Origin: Saprospiraceae bacterium
GTDB lineage: Bacteria > Bacteroidota > Bacteroidia > Chitinophagales > Saprospiraceae
Assembly (NCBI GenBank): GCA_013360405.1
Contig: JABWBR010000023.1
Span: 19,200-83,199 of the forward strand
Direction of reading: 5' to 3'
Length of the DNA stretch: 64,000 nt
Part shown: piece after piece, positions 16,615-26,040 of the stretch
How the letters are laid out: the number at the start of each line of letters is the position of its first letter
Position numbering within the stretch: position 1 is the first letter of the stretch
Notes under the pieces: model-generated
What the model was told of the DNA's origin: nothing
Seen by the model: only the letters and a program-made list of their open reading frames with translations
Database searches by the model: none
Program-made: the position numbers and the translations under genes

Positions 16615-16760
16615 GTCTCGGTTGTAGGTTGTAGGTTGTGGGTTGTCCGTTGTCCGTTCTCTGTTATCCGTTCCTTACAGGTAGAGACGCAAAATTTTGC
16701 GTCTCTACCTGTAAACAGAAAACAGAAAACAGACAACAGACAACAGACAACAGACAACAA
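16615..16760. repeat. 7-bp arrays around a 40-bp perfect palindrome
   Basis: The left part has tandem GTTGTAG/GTTGTCC units (about 16620-16660) and the right part has tandem ACAGACA units (about 16716-16760), which are approximately complementary. Between them, 16675-16714 is a perfect 40-bp palindrome built on TAGAGACGCAAAA and its complement. The same core occurs at 34766-34787 and 54404-54429. The whole block lies between two co-directional genes and should be in their transcript. Confidence 0.9.
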
Positions 16761-16801
16761 CAATTTGCGTTATACACAAAAACATGCTCAATTTGCACTA
16801 C

Positions 16802-18088
16802 ATGAGAAAACTCCTGTTGCCATTTTTTTGCCTGCTCCAATTTATCGTAGTTGCGCAAGATGAAGACCTGCTCAACTACGACCATGTATACAAGCCCAAT
16901 ATCAAGTCGGTGAACTTTTATGCAGCAGGATTGCTCACCAGCCTGCCGTTGGTAGATTTAAATTCAAATGCAAGTATAATATTGTCGTTTGACGACCTCG
17001 ACGGCGATGTAAAAAATTATACCTATACCATCGTACACTGCGATATCAACTGGCAGCCGTCCAACATTTCCCAATTGGAATACCTGGAAGGGTTTTCTGA
17101 CGACCGGATCGACGAGTATCGCTTTTCTTTTAAAACAATCAATAGCTATACGCACTTCGAACTCCGCCTGCCTACGCAAAGCATGCGCTGGACCAAATCG
17201 GGAAATTATCTGCTGAAAGTATACGAAGACGAGAACGAAAAAACGCTGGCCATTACGCGCCGCTTTATGGTGGTTGATCACAAAGTGAATATCCTGCCGC
17301 GTATTGTGTCGCCCAGCAATGTGAGCAAACTGCGTACCCACCACGAAATCGACTTTCAGGTGGATTACGAAAAATTTCCGGCTATCCGCAGCGCACAACA
17401 GGAAATCAGGGCGGTGGTTATGCAAAATGGTAGATGGGACAACGCCATCATGGAATTGGCGCCCAATTTTACCCGCTTGAATGCTATTGTATTCGACTAC
17501 CAGGATAAGATCGTTTTTCCCGCCGGCAAAGAATTCCGCTTTATTGACCTGCGAAGCCTGCGTACGCGCTCGATCAATATCGCTTCTATTGAAGAATATT
17601 ACGACAGATTTGAAGTAACGCTGGCCAAAGACGGCAAACGAACCGATAACCCCTACCTCAGCCAAAACGACCTCAACGGCCGGTTTGTCATCGAAACACT
17701 CGACCAGGCCGACCACGATTTATCGGGTAATTATGCCAATGTGCTTTTCTCCCTTTATAGCCCCGAACCGTTTTACGATCACGAAATGTATATTATCGGC
17801 GCACTTACCGATTGGGAACTCAAACCCGAGTTTAAAATGGTATACAACAGTTCCGTCAACGGATATGTAGGTAAGGCTACGCTCAAACAGGGCTTTTACG
17901 ACTATGCCTACGCGCTCGTACCCCGCAATCCCCAAAAAGGCGAATCTACGCTCCCCGATATGAGCGACACCGAAGGGAACTGGTATGAGACCGATAATTC
18001 GTATACGATTCTCATCTATTACCATCCCTTCGGTGAACGCTTTGATCAATTGATCGGCGCGATTACTTTTAACTCTACAAATCCCTGA
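16802..18088 (+). CDS. DUF5103 protein, probable type IX secretion plug
   Basis: A 428-residue exported protein. The ATG at 16802 opens a signal peptide (MRKLLLPFFCLL, cleavage near Val-Val-Ala-Gln). The mature part is beta-rich, with SFDDLDGDVKNYTYTIVHC near the start and HFELRLPTQ and a closing NSYTILIYYHPFG region, which I recognise as the DUF5103 family. Members of this family have been described as the periplasmic plug that closes the SprA translocon of type IX secretion. The PorE-like gene directly upstream on the same strand fits. The stop codon is the first part of the repeat element that follows. Confidence 0.8.
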   Translation: MRKLLLPFFCLLQFIVVAQDEDLLNYDHVYKPNIKSVNFYAAGLLTSLPLVDLNSNASIILSFDDLDGDVKNYTYTIVHCDINWQPSNISQLEYLEGFSDDRIDEYRFSFKTINSYTHFELRLPTQSMRWTKSGNYLLKVYEDENEKTLAITRRFMVVDHKVNILPRIVSPSNVSKLRTHHEIDFQVDYEKFPAIRSAQQEIRAVVMQNGRWDNAIMELAPNFTRLNAIVFDYQDKIVFPAGKEFRFIDLRSLRTRSINIASIEEYYDRFEVTLAKDGKRTDNPYLSQNDLNGRFVIETLDQADHDLSGNYANVLFSLYSPEPFYDHEMYIIGALTDWELKPEFKMVYNSSVNGYVGKATLKQGFYDYAYALVPRNPQKGESTLPDMSDTEGNWYETDNSYTILIYYHPFGERFDQLIGAITFNSTNP

Positions 18089-18141
18089 CTATTGGACTAT
18101 TGGCGCTAATAGTCCAACCGTCCAACAGTCCAATAGTCCCT
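18086..18141. repeat. Inverted 8-bp repeat element (GACTATTG / CAATAGTC)
   Basis: Tandem GACTATTG units starting at the stop codon are followed by GCGCTAATAGTCC and complementary CCAATAGTCC/CCAACAGTCC units. The element fills the space between two convergent genes. It shares its unit and its GCGCTAATAGTC centre with the element at 22032-22115, so these two have a common origin. Confidence 0.88.
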
Positions 18142-18143
18142 TC

Positions 18144-20297
18144 TTAGTTGGTTCCCTGAACCACCAGCCGTGCCGAGGCATTCCGGCCTCCGGTTGACAG
18201 CGATACCAGGTAGATACCGCTGTGCAAACCACTGAGGTCGACTGTTGGGTGATTTCCGGCAGTGGTATCCAATAAAACCCGGCGGACCTCCTGGCCCTGC
18301 AAGTTGTAGATGGTACAAAGCGCCGAGGTGTTTGTCATATCATAGTGGAGGGTAACGGAGTTTACCGCGGGATTGGGCGCTAGTTGCAGCAAGCCGCTCG
18401 GTTGATTGCCCGGCTCAGGAATGCTGTTGACCAGCCCCGCCTGATAGATTTCGAGAACCGGATTATTGTTGTGAATAACCCAGAGTTGTCCCAGGTGATC
18501 CAATTCGATATCAGAGATATTTTCGCCCGAAATGGGCGCATTGAGCGAGGTAAATACCGTCCATTCGCCATTTTCAAAAATCAGCAGGTGATGTTGAGAG
18601 GCTGCCATCAGCCTGCCATTATCGGCGATGAGTTGGTAGATATATTCATCGGTGGGTAAGCCGGCAGGCAGGGCGAGCTCAGTCCAAACACCGTTATCCC
18701 AATATTCAATGTGAGTCGTATTACCTGCTACATACACCCTGCCTGAGGATGGGTCCTGGCTGATCGCGCCGGCATAATCGAGATTGAAACCCGAATTTTG
18801 AAGGCTCAACGTTTCGCCGTTGAAGCGATACATACGTGTGCCGATATTGGTAATCCAAATGCTCAGCCAAATTTCGCCGGCCTGCTTGGGGCCCATAGCT
18901 ACAACATAACCGTTGGCAATGGTAGGCTGCGGAAACACTTTCCATTCCTGCCCATTGTAATGGCAAAATCCCCAATCGTAAATATATACCCATACGTCTC
19001 CCTGCGGGTCGACGAGCATATCTGTATAGTATTCATCGGCGGGAAGCGGCGAGTTGGAGGGGTCAAAAATATGCCATTCGCCGTTTTCATAGTAGCAGAC
19101 GCGCTCACCTCCCATAGCCCACAACCTGCCCTGCGGGTCAAAAGTAGGCGAGGAAAGGTACAATGGCTCGCCGTTCAACTCAAATGCGATGGTTTCTCCT
19201 GTGGTGAGGTTGTGAAGGGTATGATAACCCTGCATTCCCCAAATCTGGCCCTCATGGTCACGCGTCAATTGGTTGGCCACAGGATCATAAGGATAATTAC
19301 CCAGGGTATAGTCGTCGGTAGCTTCAGGTGTATGCACCAGTACCTTGTTTTGATGGAAAAGCAGGGTGGCCCAATCGGTATACACCAGGCCGGAAGAGAC
19401 GGCTTCGGCATCGGCGGCATCCAGCGGCGATGCTTCTACCCATGCCGAGCCATCATAACGTATAAAACCATTCTGTCCGATATTTGCCCACAATTGCCCC
19501 TGCTGGTCTTCCGTCACATATTGGATTTGGCCGAAAGGCAGCTCGATGTTGTCAAACTGGCTTTGGATATCCCACGATTGACCGTTGTAGTGGCATACAA
19601 TACCGATATCAGTAAAAAACCAGAGGTCGCCGTTTTGCTGGCAAATCATGTTGGCATCGCTGTAGGAAAAGATAAACTGGTTGTTGGCCCCGTCACTTTC
19701 CGGCGATAGCTGCTCGATCTGGTCTCCGGCCACGCGTGCCATCACATGGCTGCCCACCAGGATGCGGCCTTCGAGGTCGTTTTCCAGTTTCCAGACATTA
19801 TCAATAAATAGGCCCGTATTCTGCTGGTTATAGATTGCCCACTGCCCATCTTGGTAGCGTATCAGGCCCCGGTTGGTGCCCGCCCAAAGACGGCCCTCGG
19901 CATCAAAGGCTACACAATAGGTCAATGTAGGATTGCCCCATTGGGGAATAATATCTTCAGGATAGGTCAGGCTGTGCCATTCGCCGTCGTCATAGTATGC
20001 CAACGCGATATCATAAGTGCCGATGAACATCGTTTTGGTGTCGGGATGAAAGGCAATAGACTCTACCCGGTCGGAGGGCAACCCCGTGGTGTTTTTTGTC
20101 CAATGTTCAATGGCACGAGTGGTTTTGTCCATTACATATATGCCCGCATCGGTAGCAAAATAGGCCTTGTTGTCCTTTTCTGCATAATCGTTCACTTGGG
20201 TCGGACTCAGATAGGTGGTCCAGGCGCCGGTTTGCGCCCGGGCAACGCCCATCAGTAAAATACCCAGAAATAGCAAGATCAAAATACGCTGTATCAT
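18144..20297 (-). CDS. Secreted beta-propeller protein with type IX sorting domain
   Basis: A 717-residue protein with a signal peptide (cleaved after Ala-Arg-Ala-Gln, about residue 22). It is followed by about 14 repeats of a two-component-regulator-type propeller blade, recognisable by G-x-L/I-W-A/V/F motifs and by N-G-x-x-W strings. The last 80 residues form a type A sorting domain: LAPNPAVNS, then LHSGIYLVSL and a final RLVVQ strand. Two propellers plus this tail is the architecture of PorZ, a surface component of the type IX attachment complex; it could also be a secreted binding protein. Location beside the PorE-like and plug genes favours the former weakly. Confidence 0.8.
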   Translation of the reverse strand: MIQRILILLFLGILLMGVARAQTGAWTTYLSPTQVNDYAEKDNKAYFATDAGIYVMDKTTRAIEHWTKNTTGLPSDRVESIAFHPDTKTMFIGTYDIALAYYDDGEWHSLTYPEDIIPQWGNPTLTYCVAFDAEGRLWAGTNRGLIRYQDGQWAIYNQQNTGLFIDNVWKLENDLEGRILVGSHVMARVAGDQIEQLSPESDGANNQFIFSYSDANMICQQNGDLWFFTDIGIVCHYNGQSWDIQSQFDNIELPFGQIQYVTEDQQGQLWANIGQNGFIRYDGSAWVEASPLDAADAEAVSSGLVYTDWATLLFHQNKVLVHTPEATDDYTLGNYPYDPVANQLTRDHEGQIWGMQGYHTLHNLTTGETIAFELNGEPLYLSSPTFDPQGRLWAMGGERVCYYENGEWHIFDPSNSPLPADEYYTDMLVDPQGDVWVYIYDWGFCHYNGQEWKVFPQPTIANGYVVAMGPKQAGEIWLSIWITNIGTRMYRFNGETLSLQNSGFNLDYAGAISQDPSSGRVYVAGNTTHIEYWDNGVWTELALPAGLPTDEYIYQLIADNGRLMAASQHHLLIFENGEWTVFTSLNAPISGENISDIELDHLGQLWVIHNNNPVLEIYQAGLVNSIPEPGNQPSGLLQLAPNPAVNSVTLHYDMTNTSALCTIYNLQGQEVRRVLLDTTAGNHPTVDLSGLHSGIYLVSLSTGGRNASARLVVQGTN

Positions 20298-20546
20298 GTG
20301 GATGTTTTTTTTCTTTTGTTAAAAATATACTGCAAAGGAACACCCGCCGGCATGCAAAGGCAAATGAAATATTTGGAGTAAATAATAAGTTTAAATAGGG
20401 TTTATGAGGGGTGATGAGGGGTGATGAGAGTTTATAAGTTAATAGGTTTAATATAAACCCTCATAAACCCTCATCACCCCTCATAAACCCTCATAAATAA
20501 CAACTCCAATTTATTATCTTCGCAAAATATTTAAAGCAAATATTTC
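20298..20546. repeat. Divergent intergenic region with a CTCATAAACC inverted array
   Basis: The region lies between two divergent starts. At 20398-20431 the strand reads GGTTTATGAGGGGTGATGAG-type units and at 20456-20497 it reads the complementary CTCATAAACC and CTCATCACCC units (10-11 bp), giving a long hairpin with a roughly 25-base loop. Since no gene ends here, it cannot be a terminator for its neighbours unless read as a leader structure. The same unit occurs at 6000-6023 and 48424-48464. Confidence 0.8.
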
Positions 20547-22034
20547 ATGAAACCGCCTAGCCAGGAAGTATATCAACTTATCAGAGCCATGACGCCGGCG
20601 GAAAAGCGTTTTTTTCGCAGGCAAGCTGAGCGTCACACATTAGGCGAAGCCAACCAGTATCTGGTGTTATTTGATGCGATAGAAGCGCAGGATAACTATG
20701 ATGAGGAGGCGCTCAGGCAAACACTGGGCGCCAACGGCATTGCCGGTTATTTGGCTGTGGGTAAGCGGTATTTGATGGAACAATTGCTGGATAGCCTGCA
20801 TTTATTTCACCGTGTGACTTCCACGGAGGAACAACTCAAACGCGATCTGCACGCTACCGGGATACTTTTGGAAAAAGGACTCATAGCGGAAGCAGGCAGG
20901 CGCCTCGTCCGTATGAAACAGACGGCCCACTACTATCAATTTCACTACCTGCTGCCCGAATTACTCACGCTGGAGCGCACCTGGATGGAGCGCACGTTTT
21001 ACCACAACAAGGGAGAAGCTGCGCTTCAAACCTGGCGGCAGGAATGGGAGACCGCCCTTCAGGCACTCTCCGACGAGGGATACCAGGCGTGGGTGGGCAG
21101 CCGCGTGGCGCGATTGCATTATCAAAAGGTGGCGGTTAATGATGACACATTGCAGGAAGAATTTCGCACACTGCTCATACCCCATCTTCCGCCACAGGCT
21201 AGTCTGCGCGCCCAACTCGACCGCCTGAAAGCCCAGTCGACCTGGTATTTTATGAACGGCCGTTTTGAGGACGCCTACCAATGCAACCAGCAATTGCTCG
21301 CCCTGATGGAAGCACATCCCTTCCTCATAGAGCTCAACCCAAAGCGATACCTGGTAACGCTGAATAATTTTTTAATTGATAACCATCAGTTGAAAAAATA
21401 CGAGGTGCTGGAGGAGGGGCTCGTCAAACTGAAATCCCTGCCCCAACGCCGCGAATTCAAACGCTTGCCCCAACTCGATATAAAAATATTTGAACTCAGC
21501 GCCGTACTCGAACTCAACATACGCGTATTTCGCAGGCAATTTACTGCGGCGCTCCCGGAATTGCCGGCTATTCAGGCCGGCCTGGAAAACCACGGCGAAA
21601 AGGTGGCCTTTCATTACCGCCTCACGCTGTTTTACCTGATGGCCTATGTGTATTTCTCTACCGGCAAGTACAATGAAGCCCTCACCTGGCTCAACCGGCT
21701 GCTGCAACAACCCCGGCGCAATGTAGTAGAGGAACTTTTCCGCTTTGGCAACTTGCTCAACCTGCTTACCCACTATGAATTGGGAAATTACGACCTGCTG
21801 GAGTCGCTCATCCAGGCCGTGCGGCGCCAACACGGCCAAATGGGCAAACTTTTTCACACCGAAGTTATCCTGTTAGCCCACTTGCGCAAGCTCATCAATG
21901 CGGCCGATTCGCGCCGGCAAAAGGACCTGATGCAGTCGCTGCTGGCACAAATGAAACAAGCCCGACTGCAACCCTCAGAGCAACGGGTGTTTAATTATTT
22001 CGATTATGTGGAATGGCTGGAAGGGAAGTTTTGA
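20547..22034 (+). CDS. Large helical protein of unknown function
   Basis: A 495-residue, almost entirely helical, soluble protein with no signal peptide. The N-terminal 60 residues (Leu-Ile-Arg-Ala-Met-Thr-Pro-Ala-Glu-Lys-Arg-Phe-Phe-Arg) look like a short helical module. The rest suggests TPR-like hairpins (FEDAYQCNQQLLAL, FSTGKYNEALTWLNRLL). A second protein of the same size and layout is encoded at 39443, with a similar N-terminal Leu-Ser-Pro-Lys-Asp-Arg-Glu-Arg-Phe-Arg motif. I do not know a function; protein-protein scaffolding is plausible. It converges with a Crp/Fnr gene. Confidence 0.75.
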   Translation: MKPPSQEVYQLIRAMTPAEKRFFRRQAERHTLGEANQYLVLFDAIEAQDNYDEEALRQTLGANGIAGYLAVGKRYLMEQLLDSLHLFHRVTSTEEQLKRDLHATGILLEKGLIAEAGRRLVRMKQTAHYYQFHYLLPELLTLERTWMERTFYHNKGEAALQTWRQEWETALQALSDEGYQAWVGSRVARLHYQKVAVNDDTLQEEFRTLLIPHLPPQASLRAQLDRLKAQSTWYFMNGRFEDAYQCNQQLLALMEAHPFLIELNPKRYLVTLNNFLIDNHQLKKYEVLEEGLVKLKSLPQRREFKRLPQLDIKIFELSAVLELNIRVFRRQFTAALPELPAIQAGLENHGEKVAFHYRLTLFYLMAYVYFSTGKYNEALTWLNRLLQQPRRNVVEELFRFGNLLNLLTHYELGNYDLLESLIQAVRRQHGQMGKLFHTEVILLAHLRKLINAADSRRQKDLMQSLLAQMKQARLQPSEQRVFNYFDYVEWLEGKF

Positions 22035-22116
22035 GACTATCAGACTATTGGACTTTGGGACTATTGGACCGTTAGCGCTAATAGTCTCAAAGTCCAATAG
22101 TCCAATAGTCCAACAG
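22032..22116. repeat. Inverted 8-bp repeat element, sister of 18086-18141
   Basis: The stop codon TGA begins the first unit. Tandem GACTATCA/GACTATTG/GACTTTGG/GACTATTG units are followed by GCGCTAATAGTCTC and then complementary CAAAGTCC/CAATAGTCC units. The element fills the gap between two convergent genes and shares its centre and units with 18086-18141. Confidence 0.88.
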
Positions 22117-22809
22117 CTAGCTTAGCTTCGCCAGGTCCCTGATGAGAATACTCCGCCGATTGAAATAGATGAGGTTAGATTTTTTCAGGTCATTGAGCAC
22201 AGAAGTCACCGTTTGCCGGGAAGTGCCCGTTATATTAGCGATATCCTGTTGGGTAAGACAATGCTTGATCAGCATCTCGTAGCCGATTCGTTTGCCCTGC
22301 TTCATAGCGGAATCGCGTAGGAAGTCGATAATGCGTTCGCGGGCGTCTTTCAAAATAAGCGACTCCAGCCTCGACTCGGTGCGGCGAAGCCGGTTGCCGA
22401 TTAAAGTAAGCAGCCGCATCGACAAATCCGGATTAGTCTGCATAAGCTTCCTGAACGCCTCTGCCTTGATAATATACAATTGTGTATCTTCCATGGCGAT
22501 GGCGGTATCCTGCCGGCGTTCTTCTCCTACCAGGCTGAGCTCGCCAAACATAGCCATCGGGTATAGCACATGTTTGATTACCTCCCGGCCGTCGTCATAT
22601 ACCGCGCCGATTTTTACAATACCCTTGATCAAAAAATATACCGCCTGAGAAGCCGCGCCGGCCTCAAATATCACTTCCTGCTTAATGCAGTGCTTCAGCG
22701 TAGACATTTCTTCTACCTGCTTCAACTCGTTTTCATTCAATGTCTGAAACAAGGGAAGATTGCGAAGGAAATCAGTGGCATTGGATCTTAGCGTTTTCAT
22801 ATGCTTCAT
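22117..22809 (-). CDS. Crp/Fnr family transcription regulator
   Basis: A 230-residue regulator with an N-terminal cyclic-nucleotide-type beta-roll (about 20-125), a long dimer helix (about 125-150) and a C-terminal winged helix with the recognition motif LTQQDIANITGTSRQTVT. The N-terminus has no cysteine cluster of the FNR type, so oxygen sensing through an iron-sulfur centre is unlikely; the effector is unknown. A palindrome upstream of the cbb3 operon in this window is a candidate target. The start may be ATG 22809 or 22800. It is transcribed alone. Confidence 0.93.
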   Translation of the reverse strand: MKHMKTLRSNATDFLRNLPLFQTLNENELKQVEEMSTLKHCIKQEVIFEAGAASQAVYFLIKGIVKIGAVYDDGREVIKHVLYPMAMFGELSLVGEERRQDTAIAMEDTQLYIIKAEAFRKLMQTNPDLSMRLLTLIGNRLRRTESRLESLILKDARERIIDFLRDSAMKQGKRIGYEMLIKHCLTQQDIANITGTSRQTVTSVLNDLKKSNLIYFNRRSILIRDLAKLS

Positions 22810-22984
22810 TTTTGCAATGATACTTTTTGACCTTACAAAAATGAGCTATTGCAAAGGGAATGGTAATTACATTTTAACGCGTTTGTCGGATAAAAATAAA
22901 ATTCATTTATTTTTTAATAAAATGAATATCAATTATTTAACAAACAAAAACACCTGAAATAGTCCCGAAACAAGATAATCCCCA

Positions 22985-25849
22985 TCAATACCCGAACACA
23001 TCGTCAAGCGTGAGTTCCTCCAGCGCGCCGAAATTTTTGAGGTAAGTAAGATCGATCTGCTCCCTGCTGCCCATCAAAATGAGGTGGAAAGAGCGGCCTT
23101 TTACATAATTCTGATGGAATTGCAGGAAATCGTTCACCGTGGTTTCTTTCATACGATGATAAAGCGGGCGGCGAAGGTCGCCGTCGTGGCCTAGATCCCA
23201 GTTTGACAAGGCCTCCCAGTATATGTTAGCAGGGGGGATACGCTCGCTTTCGATCTGCTTGACGAGTGATTGCCTGGCGTGTTCAATTTGCGCCTCTACT
23301 ACCGGCATTTGTTCGATAATATTAAACATGGCCGGCAAGGCATCGCTCAACTTATCGGGTTGCGTGCCCACGTAAGCCTGGAGGTAGTGGGAATGGTCCT
23401 TGCGGCGCGGCGAGCTATAGTAGGCATACGTAGCATATGCCAATGCTTTGGATTCACGGATCTCCTGGAAAACTATGGAAGAAAGTCCATAGCCGAAATA
23501 TTCATTATACAATTCGCGCATGAGGTGCTCTTCGAGGTTAAAGAAGGGCGTACCTCTTGACAAGAGCATCACATCGGTTTGCACTATGGGGAAATCGAGG
23601 AAATACACTTTGTCCGAATCCGTAGGAAGTTGCGGAAAATGTTTATTAGGCAATACGGGCCGGCGAACAGCCGGAGCCTGATGATGGCGGTCCAGTATGG
23701 CCGCCGCCTCTTGTGCCGGGCGCTTTCCGTAAAAATAGACGCTGTGTTCAAAGGTGATTAGCGACTGTATGATCCTGACCAGCTCTACCGGATTAATTGT
23801 TTTGAGCGCTTCTTCGGATAAGCGATAAGTGAACGGAGAATTTGCGCCGTAGCGGGCATAACTACCCAGGGCATCGCGCAATATGACGTTGCGGTCGCGT
23901 TTGTTGTTTTCTCTTTTTGTCAAAATATCGGCTACCACATTGCGCAGCGCCTGCTCGTCGGGGCGCACATCCGACAGCACGTGCTCTACCAATTGCAGGC
24001 CTTCTTCGAGGGAGCTTTCCAGGCCGTTTAGCGAGATATAGGTGCGCTGTTCGTGGGTGAATACGTCGAAGGCAAGACCGAGGCGGAAAAATTCTTTTTG
24101 CAACTCGGTAGCTGAATAACGCGAAGTGCCCAGATAAGGCAGGTACTGCAATGCCAGGCCCATCAGCAGATCGCTCGACTTGCCCATTTCAAATACAAAA
24201 TCGAGGCGAAACAACTCATTGTCTTCATTTTGCACGTAGTCGAGCGTGAGTCCGTTGGCCAGTTTCAGCGTGTGGATACGGGTGTCAAAGTCTACAAAAT
24301 GCGGCTGAAGACGAGGCGTAGTGAATTGTAGGAAATTGCGGGCAAAGTCCGACTCGGTGTCGCGCTGCAGGGTCACCGGCGTGATAGGGGGTTTGTCCAC
24401 TTTGACTACATTGGGATCCGTTCCCTGGCGTTTGTATACCACGGCGTAGTTGTCGGCCCGCAGGCGTTCATTCGCAAAATCAATGATTTGTTGTTTGCTG
24501 ACGTTGCGCATCCACTGCAGACGGTCCACATACCGCTGCCAGTTGATATCGAGAATAAACGCAGTGGTCATGGCTTCTGCCCGATGGCGGTTTTGCTCCC
24601 ATGCTTTGGTTTCCGACAGGCGCATATTGTTGATCACGGCTTCTATCAGCCAATTGTCAAAATCGCCTTTTTGAAGCCTGGCAACTACCTCAAGCATCAA
24701 TTGCTCCACTTCTTCGAGCGACTGTCCTTCGCGGGGTTTGCCGTAAAGGCCCAATACCGAATAATCGGCGTAAAACCAACCCCAGGCCTCCGATTCCAGC
24801 ACGCGTTGTTGCTGGTTGAGGTCGGTATCGAGCAAACCGGCCTGCTCATTATATAGCAAGCCCTTGATGAGCGACAACATGAGCGGTTCGTCGGTAGCGC
24901 TGCCGGCAAGCCGCCAGGCTAATTCGACGTGCGGAGCTTCCTGGCCCAATACTTCGCGGCGTACGGGCTGTGAAAAAGAAGGTTGCTCTTCACAATTAAA
25001 CGGCGGCAACGGTTTGGGCTCGTAGGTACCCCAATAGCGCTCGGCCAGTGCCACCACTTCTTCAGGATCAAAATCGCCGGCCAATACGATGGCCATATTG
25101 TTGGGCACGTAATACGTGTTGAAATACCACTGAATATTGACGTGGGAGGGGTTTTTGAGGTGTTCGCTCTTGCCGATCGTGGTTTGGGCGCCGTAGGGAT
25201 GCGAAGGGAACAGCGACTCGCGAAGCGCGTTGTACACCTTTCTGAAGTCGCGATCCTGGCTGATATTAAACTCCTCGTATACCGTTTCCAACTCGGTATG
25301 AAACAGGCGCAGCACCATCATGCGAAATCGCTCTGATTCGAGCTGCATCCAGCGTTCCAGCTCGTTGGCCGGTATATCGTTGACATACACGGTTTGATCT
25401 ACCCAGGTATAGGCATTGGTGTCTTTGGCGCCGATAGCGCTTACCAGCTTGTCGTATTCATTGGCGGCAACCAGTTGGGCAGCCTCACCCGAAACGCGGT
25501 CTATTTCAGCATAAATAGCCCGCCGGGTTTCTTCATCGGTCGTTTTGCGATGTTGCTCGTAAAGGTCGGAGATTTTTTGCAGCAATACCTTTTCGGTTTC
25601 CCAGTCGAGGGCGCCGATCCGGCTGGTACCCTTAAACAGCATGTGTTCCATGTAGTGGGCAAGGCCGGTAGTTTCTGAGGGGTCTTGTTTCGAACCCGAT
25701 CTCACGGCTATGTTCGTAAAGATTCGGGGTTCGTGGCGGTTTACGCTGAGATATAATTTCAACCCATTTTGCAAGGTGTATATCTTAACCTGGAGGGGAT
25801 CGTTGGCGATCGATTGGAAGTTTCCCGTGAAGGGCTTTAATGCTATCAT
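22985..25849 (-). CDS. M16 family metallopeptidase (two-module, single chain)
   Basis: A 954-residue zinc peptidase of the pitrilysin/insulysin superfamily. The inverted zinc motif HYMEH is at 65-69 (His65, Glu68, His69), with the third ligand in ELETVYEEFN (about 188-193). Two M16 modules follow each other: the active one in the first half and a degenerate one in the second half. There is no signal peptide, so it should act in the cytoplasm on peptides. It stands alone between an AT-rich leader and the Crp/Fnr promoter region. Confidence 0.93.
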   Translation of the reverse strand: MIALKPFTGNFQSIANDPLQVKIYTLQNGLKLYLSVNRHEPRIFTNIAVRSGSKQDPSETTGLAHYMEHMLFKGTSRIGALDWETEKVLLQKISDLYEQHRKTTDEETRRAIYAEIDRVSGEAAQLVAANEYDKLVSAIGAKDTNAYTWVDQTVYVNDIPANELERWMQLESERFRMMVLRLFHTELETVYEEFNISQDRDFRKVYNALRESLFPSHPYGAQTTIGKSEHLKNPSHVNIQWYFNTYYVPNNMAIVLAGDFDPEEVVALAERYWGTYEPKPLPPFNCEEQPSFSQPVRREVLGQEAPHVELAWRLAGSATDEPLMLSLIKGLLYNEQAGLLDTDLNQQQRVLESEAWGWFYADYSVLGLYGKPREGQSLEEVEQLMLEVVARLQKGDFDNWLIEAVINNMRLSETKAWEQNRHRAEAMTTAFILDINWQRYVDRLQWMRNVSKQQIIDFANERLRADNYAVVYKRQGTDPNVVKVDKPPITPVTLQRDTESDFARNFLQFTTPRLQPHFVDFDTRIHTLKLANGLTLDYVQNEDNELFRLDFVFEMGKSSDLLMGLALQYLPYLGTSRYSATELQKEFFRLGLAFDVFTHEQRTYISLNGLESSLEEGLQLVEHVLSDVRPDEQALRNVVADILTKRENNKRDRNVILRDALGSYARYGANSPFTYRLSEEALKTINPVELVRIIQSLITFEHSVYFYGKRPAQEAAAILDRHHQAPAVRRPVLPNKHFPQLPTDSDKVYFLDFPIVQTDVMLLSRGTPFFNLEEHLMRELYNEYFGYGLSSIVFQEIRESKALAYATYAYYSSPRRKDHSHYLQAYVGTQPDKLSDALPAMFNIIEQMPVVEAQIEHARQSLVKQIESERIPPANIYWEALSNWDLGHDGDLRRPLYHRMKETTVNDFLQFHQNYVKGRSFHLILMGSREQIDLTYLKNFGALEELTLDDVFGY

Positions 25850-25917
25850 TATAGATGACGTAATTTTCTCGAATATATGGTAACACGAATAAGGGGGCGG
25901 TTGTTTATACGGGGGTA

Positions 25918-25974
25918 CAAAATTAAGAGAATTAAGCAGTTAGTTTTGGCCTAGTCCCCGGGCTGAAGCCCGGG
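25918..25974. repeat. CCCGGGCT palindrome in the leader region
   Basis: CCCGGGCT (25957-25964) and AGCCCGGG (25967-25974) form a perfect 8-bp stem with a two-base loop. I believe this CCCGGGCTTCAGCCCGGG-type palindrome is a dispersed intergenic repeat in several bacterial groups. Just left of it, the minus strand reads TAATTTTG (25925-25918), a good match to the Bacteroidota -7 element, which could serve the M16 gene 69 bp away; I see no -33 box. Confidence 0.5.
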
Positions 25975-26040
25975 TTTGAAGAGAAAAGGCAGGGGTTGTC
26001 ACACTTTGTTCCGCATGACGAAAAAGGGCGAAAAACGGCT

